A stretch of DNA of 64,000 nt from JAMXLO01 sp963812475 (GCA_963812475.1 CAWEVI010000005.1:124001-188000), one strand, 5' to 3'. Counted from the stretch's first letter, positions 17,698-27,149 are shown. Notes: a model not told the origin generated them from the sequence alone. Numbers and translations are program-made.

Positions 17698-19066
17698 CGT
17701 CGTCGCCGACCGGGACGATCCAACGCTGCCGGTGATTCTGGAATTCGAGTCACCGTCAACCGCGATCACCAATGCGCCGATGCCGGCGTCCGCCCGCAAC
17801 ATCGTCTGGATGGTGAGCAGCATGTTCGCGGCTGCCATTGCCGCGATGGCGCTGATACCGATCGATAAGGTGGTTACGGCCCAGGGCAGGATCGTCTCCA
17901 AGTCCGCGACCCTTGTCGTGCAGCCGCTCGAGGCTGCGATCGTGCGCTCGATCGAGGTGCACGACGGTGAATCGGTGCATGCTGGACAGATACTGGCGCA
18001 GCTCGATCCGACCTTCGCCGCCGCCGATGTGGGTGCACTCGTAGCCCAGGTCTCGAGCCTGCAGGCGCAGGTGTCCCGCCTTCAGGCAGAGGCGGAAGGA
18101 CGGCCGTTCACCTATGCCGGGCTCGATCCCAATCTGTTGTTGCAGGCCGCGATCTTTGGCCAGCGCCAGGCCGAGTACAATTACAAGATCGAAAACTATA
18201 TCCAGAAGGTGAACGGCCTGATATCGGCCATCGCACGGGCGAACTCCGATGCGGCCGGTTACGGCAACCGGCTCAAGGTCGCGGCGAAGGTCGAGCAGAT
18301 GCGGCTCGAACTTGAGCGCGATCAGGTCGGCAGCAAGCTGAACACGCTCGCCGCCTCCGACAACCGGGCAGAAATGGAGCGCAACCTGCGCAGCGCCGAG
18401 GAGATGGCGAACTCCGGGCAACGCGACCTTGCCGCCATGGTGGCGGAGCGTGACGGCTACGTGCAGAGCTGGCACGCCGACATCTCCGACAAGCTGTCCG
18501 ATGCCACCGGCAAGCTGTCGGATGCCCGCGAGTCACTGAACAAGGCGCAGCTGCGCCGCCAGCTGGTCGAATTGCGCGCCGATCGCGATGCGACGGTGCT
18601 GTCCGTGGCCAAGGTCTCAGTGGGGTCCGTATTGCAGTCGGGTCAGCAGCTCATCACGCTGGTTCCGGCCGATGCGCCGCTGGAAGTCGAGGCCAACATC
18701 TCCGGTCGCGACGACGGCTTCGTGCACGTCGGCGATACCGTGGCCATCAAATTCGATACTTTCCCATATCATCAATATGGTCTTGCCTACGGCACGGTAC
18801 GAACCATCAGCGCCGACAGCTTCGACTCCCAGGACGAACAGCGCAACCCGACGGGCTCGTTGCCGCTGCCGAGCGGCAGCAGCGACCTCTACTACCGCGC
18901 GCGCATCGAGATCGACCGCGTTGCGCTGCACGACACACCGGTTGGTTTCCGCATCATGCCGGGCATGCCTGCGACAGCCGATATCAAGGTCGGCAAGCGG
19001 ACAGTGCTGACCTATCTGCTCGGCAGGGTCCTGCCGGTGGCGTCAGAAGCGATGCGTGAACCATGA
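17660..19066 (+). CDS. HlyD family periplasmic adaptor of type I secretion
   Basis: The 468-residue membrane-fusion protein links the inner-membrane exporter to an outer-membrane channel. It has one N-terminal helix (about 47-67, VWMVSSMFAAAIAAMALIP), then the barrel/lipoyl start TAQGRIVSKSATLVVQPLE and GESVHAGQILAQLDPT. A long helical hairpin rich in Ala/Gln/Glu/Lys covers about 125-310, and a second lipoyl/beta-barrel part includes SVGSVLQSGQQLITLVP. ATG 17660 is preferred over 17579 because AAGG lies 8 bases upstream; this gives a 38-base overlap with the exporter gene and suggests coupled translation. Confidence 0.93.
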   Translation: MQLLPRHSSKAISVVADRDDPTLPVILEFESPSTAITNAPMPASARNIVWMVSSMFAAAIAAMALIPIDKVVTAQGRIVSKSATLVVQPLEAAIVRSIEVHDGESVHAGQILAQLDPTFAAADVGALVAQVSSLQAQVSRLQAEAEGRPFTYAGLDPNLLLQAAIFGQRQAEYNYKIENYIQKVNGLISAIARANSDAAGYGNRLKVAAKVEQMRLELERDQVGSKLNTLAASDNRAEMERNLRSAEEMANSGQRDLAAMVAERDGYVQSWHADISDKLSDATGKLSDARESLNKAQLRRQLVELRADRDATVLSVAKVSVGSVLQSGQQLITLVPADAPLEVEANISGRDDGFVHVGDTVAIKFDTFPYHQYGLAYGTVRTISADSFDSQDEQRNPTGSLPLPSGSSDLYYRARIEIDRVALHDTPVGFRIMPGMPATADIKVGKRTVLTYLLGRVLPVASEAMREP

Positions 19067-19120
19067 TACGCGCCCGAAAGATCGGAGCGCGATCGGACCC
19101 GATGGCCGAGGCCTGAGCGA

Positions 19121-20914
19121 ATGGCAATGTTCGACCGGTTGATGGCCGGCATGTCGCCCTCCGCCGCGTTGCGACGGGCGGTGAGCCTGACGGAACAGGG
19201 CAACGTGAAGCAGGCCTTCCCGCTGCTGGCGCGGGCAGCGCGTGCCGGCATCGCGGAAGCCGAATATCGGATGGGCCGTTGCTATCTGGAGGCCACGGGC
19301 GTGCCCCCCAGTCGCGTGGAAGGCGTGCGCTGGTTGCAGCGGGCGGCGAACCAGGGCTATGTCGAGGCGCAGGCGCAACTCGCCACGCTGTTCATTCACG
19401 GTCTGGCCAGTACGACAAGTGCGCTGCCGGACGACGGCGTGGCTCCGACCGCAAGCCTGTTCGCCACCAACGAAGCCGTGGCTCCGGATTACGACGCCGC
19501 CGTCAGATGGGCCCGGAAGGCCGCCGAAGGTGGTTCGGCTGATGGCCAGGCGGTACTGGGCTATATTCTGACATCGGGTCCGGAGCAGTTGCGCAGTCTG
19601 GATGAAGCGCATCAGTGGTATGAGCGGTCAGCCGCCGCCGGCTGCCCGCAAGGTGCGCTGGGCTTCGCGCTCTCCCTGGCACGCACAGCCACGACCGAGG
19701 AGCAGCACGCGCCGGTAGCCGACAATATGCGCCGCGCCGCCGATGCGGGTCTGCCGACTGCTCTCTACCTGCTCGGCATGATGACCGAGCGCGGCCTCGG
19801 CATGACCGCGGACCCCGGCGCCGCCGTGGATTTGTTCCGGCAGGGCGCCCTGAAGGGCAACCGCCCCAGCCAGGCGCGCTGGGGCATGGCTCTGATGCGG
19901 GGCCAGGGTGTCTCCGCCAATCCGATCGAGGGCGAATCATGGCTGCGGCGCGCGGCGCTGGCCGGAGACCCCGAAGCGGCGGCGGTGGTCGGCGATCTTT
20001 ATGCGAAGGGCGGCCACCTGCCGCCAAACTACGCCGAGGCGGCGATATGGTTCCGGCGTGCCGCGGAATCCGGACATCGCGGCGCAGCCCGTGCCCTGGG
20101 TCTGCTGTATCTGACCGGTGCGGGGGTAGCGCGGGACTCCGAGGAGGCCGCGACATGGTTCCGCATCTCGGCCCAGGCGGGCAATTCGAGCGCCCGGGTT
20201 GACCTCGCCAATCTGTTGCTGCGCGGCGAAGCCGGGACCGATGACGCGGTGCAGACCCGCGAGTGGTTCGAGCAGGCGGCCGCGTCGGGTGACCTGATGG
20301 CTGCCTTCAACTTCGGCGTCTGCCTTGCCGAGGGCGTCGGTGTCGAGCGAGACGACCGCAAGGCGGCTCAGTGGCTGCGACGCGCCGCCGATGGTGTCGT
20401 GAACGCTCAATACTGGTATGGCCGCATGCTGACGGAAGGCCGCGGCGTGGACGCCAATCCCGAGGAAGGGCGCGCGTGGATCAAGCGCGCCGCGGATGTT
20501 GGCATGGTGGAGGCCGAGGTCCTTCTGGCGGAAATGATGCTGACCGGCCGGGGCGGCCCCAAGGACCATCCGGGCGCATTGGCGCTGTTCGAGAAGGCTG
20601 CCGGACGCGGCCATGTCGGCGCCATGTTCGCGTTGGGCGCCATGCACGGCGGTGGCCACGAGGTGCCGACCGATCGGACGACCGCCCAGCGCTGGTTCGT
20701 TGCCGCCGCCGAGGGCGGGCATGCCTACGCCCAGATGATGCTCGGTCGCTACCTGGCGCGCGGACTTGCTGGCGAGCGTGATCCGGATCGTGCTCGCGTA
20801 TGGCTGGAGCGGGCTCTGGCCCAAGGGCTGCAAGAAACGCGCGGCGATCTTGCCGCTCTGCCGCCACCGGACGAACCGGCGCAGGCCGAGCCACAGCACG
20901 CGGCCAGGCGCTGA
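19121..20914 (+). CDS. Sel1-like repeat (SLR) protein
   Basis: The 597-residue protein is almost entirely Sel1-like repeats of about 36 residues, a TPR-type solenoid. Repeats are visible as A-x-Y-x-L-G-x-x-x-x-x-G-x-G-V-x-x-D patterns, for example GMMTERGLGMTADPG, GLLYLTGAGVARDSE and GVCLAEGVGVERDD, from about residue 20 to 590. No signal peptide is seen, so a cytoplasmic scaffold role is likely. It begins 54 bases after the HlyD gene and its 3' end overlaps the open frame of the large glycosyltransferase, so it belongs to the same transcription unit. SLR proteins often act in envelope or polysaccharide pathways; its partner here is unknown. Confidence 0.92.
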   Translation: MAMFDRLMAGMSPSAALRRAVSLTEQGNVKQAFPLLARAARAGIAEAEYRMGRCYLEATGVPPSRVEGVRWLQRAANQGYVEAQAQLATLFIHGLASTTSALPDDGVAPTASLFATNEAVAPDYDAAVRWARKAAEGGSADGQAVLGYILTSGPEQLRSLDEAHQWYERSAAAGCPQGALGFALSLARTATTEEQHAPVADNMRRAADAGLPTALYLLGMMTERGLGMTADPGAAVDLFRQGALKGNRPSQARWGMALMRGQGVSANPIEGESWLRRAALAGDPEAAAVVGDLYAKGGHLPPNYAEAAIWFRRAAESGHRGAARALGLLYLTGAGVARDSEEAATWFRISAQAGNSSARVDLANLLLRGEAGTDDAVQTREWFEQAAASGDLMAAFNFGVCLAEGVGVERDDRKAAQWLRRAADGVVNAQYWYGRMLTEGRGVDANPEEGRAWIKRAADVGMVEAEVLLAEMMLTGRGGPKDHPGALALFEKAAGRGHVGAMFALGAMHGGGHEVPTDRTTAQRWFVAAAEGGHAYAQMMLGRYLARGLAGERDPDRARVWLERALAQGLQETRGDLAALPPPDEPAQAEPQHAARR

Positions 20915-23883
20915 AGCCGGCGATCGGGGCAGCGCAGCGGGACCCAACGCTGCCGGACAACGCCTCGCTCGCCCGGGAAGCATTCGAGCGGGCCCAGCTT
21001 GAAGCCGCCAACGGCTACCACGCGTGCGCCCGACGCTGGCTCGACCGGGCATGCCGCCTGGCGCCGAAGGATCAGACGCTGGCGCTGGCGCTGGCCAGCG
21101 CCAGCCTCGGTAACGACGACATCCGCGCGGAATCACTCTTCGCCGAAATCGCCGCCGCCAGTGATGTGCGCGAGGCCTGGTTGGGCCTCGCGACCGCACG
21201 ACACCGGCTTGGCGATGCCGCACGTGCGGCGGGCGCGCTCACCGAGGCGCTGGCGCGCCACGTGATCGGCCGCGGTCTCGAGGCACTCGCCGGTGCCGTC
21301 GTGCGGGATGCGGGTGCGCCCGGGTGGTGCAGCCTGTCGGGCGACGGCACTGTGACAGTTGGTCCGCATGGGCTCGAGCGTCAGGTTGAGGTGAAATTGG
21401 ACGGGCGCCGCGCACAGCGCGCCGGCGGCCGGTTGCGGACGGGTTGGCAGGGCGCGAGGTTGTTGGAGGTAACCGATCGCGGCGGCAGGCATCTGCTTGG
21501 CAGCCCGATCGATATCCGTGCGATACGGCGAACCGTCGGTTGCGTGGCGAGCGCCGGCGGAGGACTCGAGGGCTGGGCATGGCATCCCGGCGATCCCGAC
21601 ACCGATCCCGTGCTTACGATCCGCTCGGCCGCGCGCCATGGCGTGACGACGGTGACGGCCTCTGACGACGGCGTGCACGTTGACAACAGCGGCGTGCTGG
21701 CGCGCCCGCGCGGCTTCCGGCTGTCCCGCGCGGCCCTCGCCGGGATGTCGGGACCGTTGCACGTGCTGGACCATGACGGGCTCGATCTGCTGGGCAGCCC
21801 GCTCGACCCCGGCGCAATGCAGCTATCCAATGCCGCCGCCGCGGCAATGCTCGCTCGGCTCTACCCCACCGTCCGCACCGAGCGGGATGCCAAAGTCGTA
21901 TCCGTTGCGCCTCCCGCGATGCCGGTCGATGGCACTGTCCCGCGCCCGCCAATCGGCATGTCGCATCGCCGGCGCATAGCCGACATCGTCATCCCCGTGC
22001 ATGGCGGCACGGCCAGTGTCCTCGCCTGTCTGGCCAGCGTCCTGGCCTGCTTGACGCTGCCGAGCCATGTGATCGTCGTCGACGATGCGTCGGCGGACCC
22101 GGACCTGGTCGATGCGCTGGATCGGTTGGCGCGCGGCAAGCGCATTCGCCTGATCCGCAACCGCCGTAACCAGGGCTTCTCGGCAAGCGCCAACGCAGGC
22201 ATCTCGGCGGCGTCCGGTCGGGACGTCATATTGTTGAACAGCGATACACTGGTCGCACCCGGCTGGGCGGACGACCTGCGTGCTGCCGCCTACGGCGCGC
22301 CAGACATCGGAACGGTCACACCGCTCTCCAACGACGCGACCATCCTGAGCTATCCGAGCGCGACCGGAGGAAACCCGGTGCCCGACCTGCGGGAGACCAC
22401 GCGCCTTGCCGGGCTGGCGCGACGGGTGAATGGCGGCACGGTGGTGGATATCCCGGTCGGCGTCGGCTTCTGCCTGTACATGCGGCGGGATTGCCTGGAT
22501 ACGGTGGGGCTGCTGCGCGCCGATATATTCGCGCAGGGCTACGGCGAGGAAAACGATTTCTGTCTCCGCGCCCGCCACCTCGGCTGGCGTCACGTCGCGG
22601 CACCGGGCGTATTCGTCGCGCATGTCGGCGGCCAGTCCTTCGGCACCGCTGCCAGCCATCTGCAAGCGCGCAACACGAACCTTCTGGAGCGGATACACCC
22701 GGGCTATGCTGGACTGATCCAGCGACACGCGACGGCCGATCCCCTGGCGCCGGCCCGCCGCCGGCTGGATCTGGCACGCTGGCGCGCCGACCGGACCCGG
22801 GGTGGCGTGTCGACAATCATCATCACGCACAACGAGGGCGGCGGCGTCGAGCGGCAGGTCGGCGTATCGGTAGCGCGCCACCGTGCGGCCGGGCGTCGCG
22901 CGGTGGTGCTGCGTCCGGGCATGCTGCCCCATGGGGGCCGGTGCGTCGTGATCAGCGACGGAACCGCGGACGGCTTTCCCAACCTGCGCTATGCGATGCC
23001 TGCCGAGTTGCCGGCATTGCTCCGTCTGCTGGCGCGCGAGCGCCCGCATGAGGTCGAACTCCATCATATGGTCGGGCACCATAAGGCGATCCTGGACCTC
23101 ATCGCCGGGCTTGGTGTGCCGTACGATCTGCATGTGCACGATTACGCCTGGCTGTGCGGCCGCGTCGCCCTTGTCGGGCCGGAAAACCGCTACTGCGGCG
23201 AACCGGACGTGGTGCGCTGCGAGGCATGCGTTGCCGATGCGGGCAGCCTGATCGACGAAAACATCACCGTCGCGGACCTGCGTGCACGGTCCGCATGGTT
23301 GTTGGCCGGCGCGCGACAAGTGATCGTGCCGTCCGAGGACACTGCTGCTCGCATAGGCCGGCACTTTCCTGCAACTCGTGCGACGGTGGCGCCGCACGAG
23401 GATGATGCGGCGATCGCCGCTCCGGGTCTGCCCGCAACTATTGGAATGCAGTGCCGCGTGTGCGTCGTGGGGGCGATCGGCATCCACAAGGGCTACCAGG
23501 TCGTACTGGACTGTGCCCGTGATGCCGCGGAACGTCGTCTGCCGCTTGAGTTCGTCGTGGTCGGACACACGATCGACGACAGGCGACTGCAGGCGACCGG
23601 CCGCGTCTTCATCACCGGCCGCTTCACGCCCGAGGAGGCAGTCGAGCTGATCAAGGCGCAGAACGCCACGCTCGCGTTGCTGCCGTCAATCTGGCCGGAG
23701 ACCTGGTGCTTCAGCCTGGCCGAGGCGTGGCGCGCGGGCCTGCGGGTGGCCGCGTTCGATATCGGTGCCCCAGCAGAACGCATCAGGCGCACGGGCCGTG
23801 GGTTCCTGCTACCGCTGGGACTTAAACCTGACGCCATTAATAACGCGTTGGTTGCAACCGCTGGCCTGTCGCGCCAAGACTGA
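20800..23883 (+). CDS. Large TPR-GT2-GT4 glycosyltransferase
   Basis: The protein has up to 1027 residues. After an Ala-rich helical N-terminus (LAREAFERAQLEAANGY, TPR-like, about 52-150) comes a beta-rich segment (about 180-350, with GGLEGWAWHPGDPDTDP). A GT2 domain follows from about 394 (ADIVIPVHGG, VIVVDDASADPDLV, and LLNSDTLVAPGW near 479). A GT4/GT-B-like half runs from about 670 (IIITHNEGGGVERQ) with VGAIGIHKGYQVV and SIWPETWCFSLAEAW. It probably adds sugars to a surface glycan or glycoprotein. The start is unclear. ATG 20800 overlaps the Sel1 gene by 115 bases, and residues 1-37 look like a shadow. No ATG, GTG or TTG was noted closer to the TPR region, so a CTG near 20911 is possible. 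Confidence 0.85.
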   Translation: MAGAGSGPRAARNARRSCRSAATGRTGAGRATARGQALKPAIGAAQRDPTLPDNASLAREAFERAQLEAANGYHACARRWLDRACRLAPKDQTLALALASASLGNDDIRAESLFAEIAAASDVREAWLGLATARHRLGDAARAAGALTEALARHVIGRGLEALAGAVVRDAGAPGWCSLSGDGTVTVGPHGLERQVEVKLDGRRAQRAGGRLRTGWQGARLLEVTDRGGRHLLGSPIDIRAIRRTVGCVASAGGGLEGWAWHPGDPDTDPVLTIRSAARHGVTTVTASDDGVHVDNSGVLARPRGFRLSRAALAGMSGPLHVLDHDGLDLLGSPLDPGAMQLSNAAAAAMLARLYPTVRTERDAKVVSVAPPAMPVDGTVPRPPIGMSHRRRIADIVIPVHGGTASVLACLASVLACLTLPSHVIVVDDASADPDLVDALDRLARGKRIRLIRNRRNQGFSASANAGISAASGRDVILLNSDTLVAPGWADDLRAAAYGAPDIGTVTPLSNDATILSYPSATGGNPVPDLRETTRLAGLARRVNGGTVVDIPVGVGFCLYMRRDCLDTVGLLRADIFAQGYGEENDFCLRARHLGWRHVAAPGVFVAHVGGQSFGTAASHLQARNTNLLERIHPGYAGLIQRHATADPLAPARRRLDLARWRADRTRGGVSTIIITHNEGGGVERQVGVSVARHRAAGRRAVVLRPGMLPHGGRCVVISDGTADGFPNLRYAMPAELPALLRLLARERPHEVELHHMVGHHKAILDLIAGLGVPYDLHVHDYAWLCGRVALVGPENRYCGEPDVVRCEACVADAGSLIDENITVADLRARSAWLLAGARQVIVPSEDTAARIGRHFPATRATVAPHEDDAAIAAPGLPATIGMQCRVCVVGAIGIHKGYQVVLDCARDAAERRLPLEFVVVGHTIDDRRLQATGRVFITGRFTPEEAVELIKAQNATLALLPSIWPETWCFSLAEAWRAGLRVAAFDIGAPAERIRRTGRGFLLPLGLKPDAINNALVATAGLSRQD

Positions 23884-23985
23884 GTCTGCTACCAATGGCA
23901 GCGCAGTCTGCCGAGTTTGGCCAATTCGTCTTGCGAGCGGTTCCTTCCGTGTCCGACGAAAGCAAAAAAGAAAGCGAACAGCGGT

Positions 23986-24480
23986 ATGTCCGAAGTCGGT
24001 AACGCCGTCAGGAATCCTCCGAGAAGCGAAGCCATTGCTCCCGCCGGCGGTCAGAACCGCGTCATCGAACTCAAGGTCTCCGGCCATCTGATGACACTGG
24101 ACACCGGTCTGTTCTGCGTCTTCCAGGTGCCCGGTTCGTCGACCCCGAACGACCGGTCGGGTCTGCCGGGCGTGCGGATCTCGATGCCGCCCAGCGCGAC
24201 CGGAAGGCCCGACGCGGTCAGCATCAGCACGTTTCGCGACGACGGCTGGTTGGAGGGTCAGGATGCAGCCGCGCTGGTGCGCGTTGCCAAAGGTCCGGCA
24301 CAGGTGCTGGTCACGGTCTATCAGGCGCCGGCAGCCCCGCCGGAGAGCGCCCCCCGTCTGCAGGTGATGCGGCTGGGTCCCGAACCAGCCGTGGACGCCC
24401 GAGCGTCCGCGCCGATGACGGGCGGGAATGCGCGGCAGGCCATTGCTCCTGAGCTCGACTTTCCGCAATTCAGGCTGCGA
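23986..24480 (+). pseudogene. N-terminal fragment of an IS-interrupted gene
   Basis: About 160 codons are open from ATG 23986 (MSEVGNAVRNPPRS) and then run into the left end of an insertion sequence near 24480. The surviving part has strand-rich text such as VIELKVSGHLMTLDTGLF and PAQVLVTVYQAPAAPPES, with no family recognised. The frame stays open inside the IS to 24531 by chance. The probable C-terminal half, with ChW-like repeats, lies at 26556-27107 on the same strand. That the two belong to one gene is inferred from their position between the glycosyltransferases and not proved by sequence. Confidence 0.6.
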
Positions 24481-25864
24481 GGCATAGAGTCTGGAAGACT
24501 CGATTTAGCAAGCTGGTGGGAATTTCGATGATGTCTCCGATTTGCCGGGACATAGAGAAATTCGGTGGGCACCACAGCACGCGGCGCACCGCAGCGATGG
24601 CGTCACTGAAAGTCGGTTCCTGCTTGCGGTACCAGGCGGCGGCATTTGGACGCAGTGCCGTCGTCGTGTCGCGTACCAGGCCATCGGCCCACACGGTGAT
24701 CAGTGAGAACAGCCCCAGCAGTGCCGGGGTGGTGCGGAGGATGGCGAGATCGGACCACTGACGTTGGGTCTCAACCCCAAGGTGGGTCCGCACCTCCTGG
24801 AAGGTGGTTTCCACCCGCCAGCGCGAGACGAACCAGCCGAGAATCATTGCGGGCGTCGCATCCAGATCAGTGCTGAGGAATGCCGCCGGCTCGTGCTCGC
24901 CGGTTGGATCGCGCACCAGCACCCAGCGGATCGGCACCGGTGGTATGCCGGCATGGTACCAGACCGCAGTGCCGGTAGCGGTGAGCAGCTTGCGTTGCTG
25001 GGCGTTGTACCATTGCGAGACGACCACGGCCGTCCAAACGGTCTTCCTGCTGGCCAGCACGGCACGCAGTGTTGGCAGACGACGCCCCTTGAGCGGGGGG
25101 CGCCCGCGCTGACCCTTGCGGCGCCGCGGCGCCGGCTTGAACAAGGCGGCATCCAGCCGGAGCCGTGTGATCACACAGACGTGGCAGCGCACCGAGGCCA
25201 GCAGTTCGAGCGCCGCGAAGCCGCTGTCGGCGACAAAGATCAGCCAACGGTCGGGCAGCCAGCGTTTGGTTTGCAGGATCGCCTGTCGCGCCCAGTCAGT
25301 CAGCGTCTTGTGCCGCTTGCGGTGCTTTTCGCTCCACCGCGCCGATGGGGCGAGAACAGTCAGGAACGGCAGCGCCCAATGTCGGCCGGACCAGCTTATC
25401 GGCACCACCACCATCAGCGACAGCCAGCGCAGACCACTGGTCTTCACAAAGTGCCCCTTCGAGGACCGCACCGGGTCGCGGTAGATGCCGCGCGCTTTGA
25501 TGCGCGCGCCCCAACGCCGCTCGATGGTGTCGTCGATCCCGATCACCACCGGACCGTTGGGCAACAGCCGCTCCAGCAGGTGCAGCAGCAGCCGTCGCGC
25601 CACGGCGCGTGCGTCCCAGCGGGCTCGGCCCAGCACCTCATGGTAGCGACGGAACTGCGGCGCCTCGCCCAGCCCCATGACACGCAGCGCCTGGGTGACG
25701 GTGCGCTTGCCGGGAGCCAGCACTGCGCCGGCCACCAGGACCAGAACACGGTTCCACACCGGCGCGGTGAAGCAAGAGCGGAACACCGACAGCCAAGCGG
25801 CCAGGGCCGGTGGGGTCAGATGCGGATCGAACGCCGTAGCGGCGCGCAGACGATTCGGTGTCAT
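24470..25864 (-). CDS. DDE transposase
   Basis: The 464-residue transposase has the first acidic motif in VVIGIDDTIERRWG, a second aspartate in WLIFVADSGFAALELL and the glutamate region in SRWRVETTFQEVRTHLGVE, the RNase-H-like catalytic fold of IS4/IS701-type elements. The adjoining GIYRDPVRSSKGHFVK and SGLRWLSLMV are typical of one proteobacterial subgroup. The frame is open to 25936, but that start lies outside the right inverted repeat, so ATG 25864 (MTPNRLRA) is preferred. That ATG sits in a 20-base tandem duplication. The gene appears intact. Confidence 0.85.
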   Translation of the reverse strand: MTPNRLRAATAFDPHLTPPALAAWLSVFRSCFTAPVWNRVLVLVAGAVLAPGKRTVTQALRVMGLGEAPQFRRYHEVLGRARWDARAVARRLLLHLLERLLPNGPVVIGIDDTIERRWGARIKARGIYRDPVRSSKGHFVKTSGLRWLSLMVVVPISWSGRHWALPFLTVLAPSARWSEKHRKRHKTLTDWARQAILQTKRWLPDRWLIFVADSGFAALELLASVRCHVCVITRLRLDAALFKPAPRRRKGQRGRPPLKGRRLPTLRAVLASRKTVWTAVVVSQWYNAQQRKLLTATGTAVWYHAGIPPVPIRWVLVRDPTGEHEPAAFLSTDLDATPAMILGWFVSRWRVETTFQEVRTHLGVETQRQWSDLAILRTTPALLGLFSLITVWADGLVRDTTTALRPNAAAWYRKQEPTFSDAIAAVRRVLWCPPNFSMSRQIGDIIEIPTSLLNRVFQTLCLAA

Positions 25865-25915
25865 CCCAGTCGTAGAGGTGTCATCCCAGTCGTAGAATCG
25901 AGTCGTGCCGATGCC
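24476..25915 (-). mobile_element. Insertion sequence with DDE transposase (IS701/IS4-superfamily type)
   Basis: The element carries one transposase gene and imperfect terminal inverted repeats. The left end reads TCTGGAAGACTCGATTT (24490-24506). The right end, read on the minus strand from 25911, gives TCGGCACGACTCGATTCT. They share GACTCGATT plus scattered bases, and both ends also have a GGCAT further out. Exact borders and a target duplication could not be fixed by eye. It sits in the broken ChW-like gene. Confidence 0.75.
25858..25897. repeat. Tandem duplication of 20 bases at the transposase start
   Basis: GGTGTCATCCCAGTCGTAGA occurs twice in direct succession (25858-25877 and 25878-25897). 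The copies are identical. Each holds an ATGACACC on the minus strand; only the one at 25864 is in the transposase frame. The duplication is just inside the right inverted repeat. Confidence 0.9.
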
Positions 25916-25965
25916 GCAAGAGTTTGCCGGCGACATCCGCCGGCGCGGCGCTCTATCGTAAACGC

Positions 25966-26095
25966 ATGGCCGAAGATCCGATCATCCAGCGCATCGAGAG
26001 TTTCCGCTGTCGTCGCGGGCAACTGTTCGCCGAACGCCGCAACCGTGGCTACACGCTATATCGTGCCAGTTCCGGCGCGCTTGTCGCGCGCCTCA
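25966..26095 (+). pseudogene. Orphan gene fragment between two insertion sequences
   Basis: ATG 25966 opens MAEDPIIQRIESFRCRRGQ and then LFAERRNRGYTLYRASSG, which looks like real protein. It is cut at about 26095 by the end of the IS5-like remnant. The family is not recognised. The piece is not an obvious part of either insertion sequence or of the flanking ChW-like gene, so it may have been carried in or left after a rearrangement. Confidence 0.4.
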
Positions 26096-26556
26096 GAGAG
26101 TCGTCGGTCCGGGAAAGTTCATACCGGATTGCCAGAGCTTTCGCGGGAGCATCAGGGTACGGATTTGATGCAGAGCTGCGCATCGGCGGAAGATGTAAGC
26201 TGCCCGCGCATTGCGGCTGAGGCTTTCGAAGTCCTTGGCGAGGCGACGGCAACGATTGAGCCACGCCAAGGTGCGCTCGACGACCCAGCGCATTGGTAGG
26301 ACTACGAAGCCGCTCGCCTGGTCGGAACGTTTCACGATCTCGACCGAGAGGTGTGGCAGAACCTCGGCTACTGCCGTGGCGAACTGCGGTCCCTGATAGC
26401 CGGCATCGGCAAACAGCTTTGCCAGGAAGGGATACATCCCGAACAAGGTCGAGAGCAGCAGAACCCCGCCATCACGATCCTGGATATCCGCTGGATGCAC
26501 CACCGCGTGCAGCAACAGCCCTACCGTGTCGACCAGGATATGCCGCTTCTTGCCTG
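26093..26556 (-). pseudogene. IS5-like transposase remnant (C-terminal part)
   Basis: The minus strand encodes a C-terminal IS5-family transposase: SGKKRHILVDTVGLLLHAVV, PADIQDRDGG, LFADAGYQGPQF and the catalytic glutamate region MRWVVERTLAWLNRCRRLAKDFE. The stop is at 26093-26095. Upstream of the KKRHI segment the sequence turns into the ChW-like gene at about 26556, so the N-terminal half and one end of the element are missing. The surviving end starts near GAGAGTCGTCGGTCCGGGAA (26096). It cannot move by itself. Confidence 0.85.
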
Positions 26557-27107
26557 AGGCCGCGGACGTTGTGGTCCATGTTCAGCGCACCGGCGATGTG
26601 CCGGGCAGCATCGGCGACTGGGCGGGCACACGGGGCAGCGGCCTGTGGATCGAGGGCTTCAGTCTGACGCCGCACGAGAACATCGAGCCGTCCGACATTG
26701 AATACCAGGCCGTTCTTGGCCGCGGCTGGCTGTCGCCCTGGATCGAGGGCGGCAAATTCTGCGGCAGTCGCGGCATGGCGTTGCCGCTGCTCGGCCTGAA
26801 GGTGCGGCTCAAGGGGGGCGCGGCGCGGACGTATGAGTGCTCCTGCTCCGCCAGCTTCGTTGACGGCAGCGCGGTCGGGCCGGTGCCGGGCGGCGAGACC
26901 TGCGAGGCGGAAAGCCTGGCTGCGCTGGAGGCGTTTCAGGTGGTGGTCCGCCGCCGCAGCAGCACGCATGCCCCACGCGCAGCCGGGCCGCGCGGCACGG
27001 GGTCGCGCGCCAAGCCGCCGATGCCGACGACGGCCAAGCCTGCGCCCGCCAAACCCGCGGCACGAACGCCGAAGCCGGCGGCGCCTGCCCGGCGATCCCG
27101 TTCGTAG
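26556..27107 (+). pseudogene. C-terminal fragment with two ChW-like repeats
   Basis: The frame continues from the IS5 remnant into AADVVVHVQRTGD. Two repeats then resemble the hydrophobic-W (ChW) motif: one ending WAGTRGSGLWIEGFSL and a second with IEYQAVLGRGWLSPWIEGG, CGSRGMALPLLGLKVRL. A disordered Pro/Lys/Ala tail follows (AKPAPAKPAARTPKPAAPA). ChW repeats are best known from clostridial surface proteins. With its 5' part displaced by about 2.1 kb of mobile DNA, the gene is broken unless the ATG at 26526 within the remnant is used. A glycosyltransferase starts 43 bases downstream. Confidence 0.7.
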
Positions 27108-27149
27108 AAGTCGCCCGCCGACCTCCCCTCCGCTCTGCCAGGTCGCGGT

